NCBI GenBank assembly: GCA_964614375.1
Contig: CAZTLI010000092.1
Coordinates: forward strand, 1-14,151
DNA from: CAZTLI01 sp964614375
Lineage (GTDB): Bacteria; Chloroflexota; Anaerolineae; Aggregatilineales; Phototrophicaceae
Length of the DNA stretch: 14,151 nt
Reading direction: 5' to 3'
Below the pieces are notes generated by a model. That model was given only the letters and a program-made list of their open reading frames with translations, was not told where the DNA came from and did not search any database. Below are positions 13,723 to 14,151 of the stretch, in pieces. Numbering within the stretch: position 1 is the stretch's first letter; each line of letters opens with the position of its first letter. The position numbers were made by a program, and so were the translations under genes.

Positions 13723-14097
13723 TTAGAACGTAATGCGTCTGTACACTTCGGATAATGGCAGCGCGCAAGCAATCGAGGGGAACTGTAACGTCGATTCAAG
13801 ACTTTCTACGTCGGTGGGTGTCCATGAGTGGTCATCCCGCCGCACATAATGTTCGATATGGGGCTTGTCCTGTGCAATCAACAGATACTCTTGTAGCGAT
13901 GGTAGTTGGCGATAGTGCCAGAATTTCGTACCGTGATCCATATCCCAAATAAATTGCGACGGAATTTCAACCAGTACGGTTGGGTTCGTCAGTGTGTCGA
14001 ATATGCCTTCAACCAATTGTTTTTTTCCACAAACAACGCACAGGTCGGGATAGGCGAACATACCAGTCACTTCGACCTTTAGGCGCATCTGGCTCAT
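13723..14097 (-). CDS. N-terminally disrupted, decaying Uma2-family (PD-(D/E)XK nuclease-like) gene
   Basis: 124 residues from the first ATG; Uma2 proteins are usually ~180-200. The surviving part matches the family's second half: MRLKVEVTGMFAYPDLCVVCGK (4-25) with D18, VLVEI (41-45) with E44, DHGTKFWHYRQLPSLQEYLLIAQDKPHIEHYV (54-85) with K58, and the closing FPSIACALPLSEVYRRI. The usual block after the glutamate, normally close to EVLSPST, reads EIPSQFI here, aligned without a gap, which suggests point-mutation decay. The N-terminal half (normally a WTYEEYL / ELIDGEL region) is missing. The frame stays open without a stop to the window edge (14151), but that stretch is a palindrome, not Uma2 sequence. 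It is convergent with kdgK, 30 bp away. It is a likely pseudogene, or an ORF carrying an inserted repeat. Confidence 0.72.
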   Translation of the reverse strand: MSQMRLKVEVTGMFAYPDLCVVCGKKQLVEGIFDTLTNPTVLVEIPSQFIWDMDHGTKFWHYRQLPSLQEYLLIAQDKPHIEHYVRRDDHSWTPTDVESLESTLQFPSIACALPLSEVYRRITF

Positions 14098-14103
14098 GTG
14101 ACG

Positions 14104-14127
14104 CTCCCCACGAATAAATTCGGGGGC
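14104..14127. repeat. Imperfect palindrome at the broken Uma2 N-terminus
   Basis: CCCCACGAAT (14106-14115) and ATTCGGGGGC (14118-14127) form a stem with one mismatch around a 2-base AA loop. It has no GTAG foot and is AT-cored, unlike the other elements. It begins within 10 bp of the point where Uma2 similarity stops. Confidence 0.6.
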
Positions 14128-14151
14128 TTCTGTTGCACGCTTGCCCCAACG

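Overview
The window looks like ordinary chromosomal DNA from an uncultivated bacterium, most likely a Chloroflexota (Anaerolineae-like) lineage. This is an inference from several features together: a signal-peptide PD40 propeller protein, a YfhO-family membrane giant, a lipoprotein with a Pro/Thr linker, an Uma2-family protein, small lineage-restricted membrane proteins, and many short palindromic repeats between genes. I see no rRNA, tRNA, CRISPR array, transposase, phage gene or plasmid gene. Nothing here convincingly forms a new multi-gene system.

Layout. Positions 1-5365 are plus strand: a two-helix membrane protein, a PPOX-fold (F420/flavin-type) oxidoreductase, a secreted seven-blade TolB-like propeller and a 911-residue YfhO-family membrane protein. 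Positions 5528-10762 are minus strand. In transcription order they hold an acyl-CoA dehydrogenase, a small lipoprotein, a class V aminotransferase, a short phosphoglycerate dehydrogenase and a SpoIIAA/STAS-like protein. The aminotransferase and dehydrogenase form a plausible serine-biosynthesis pair. Positions 11046-13692 are plus strand: a small membrane protein with a probable frameshift, a GNAT acetyltransferase, a KDPG aldolase and a 2-keto-3-deoxygluconate kinase. The last three are packed like an operon, and the aldolase and kinase carry out consecutive steps from KDG to pyruvate plus glyceraldehyde-3-phosphate. A degenerate Uma2-family gene runs off the right edge on the minus strand.

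The most interesting signal is in the spacers. At least six short perfect or near-perfect palindromes have different core sequences, but nearly all carry the tetranucleotide GTAG at the 5' foot of the hairpin. This is the architecture of REP elements mobilised by RAYT (Y1-type) transposases. Three lie between the aminotransferase and dehydrogenase genes, two form an inverted REPIN-like pair at 9340-9414, and one lies beside the acyl-CoA dehydrogenase promoter. Another palindrome lies in the open frame at the broken N-terminal side of the Uma2 gene.
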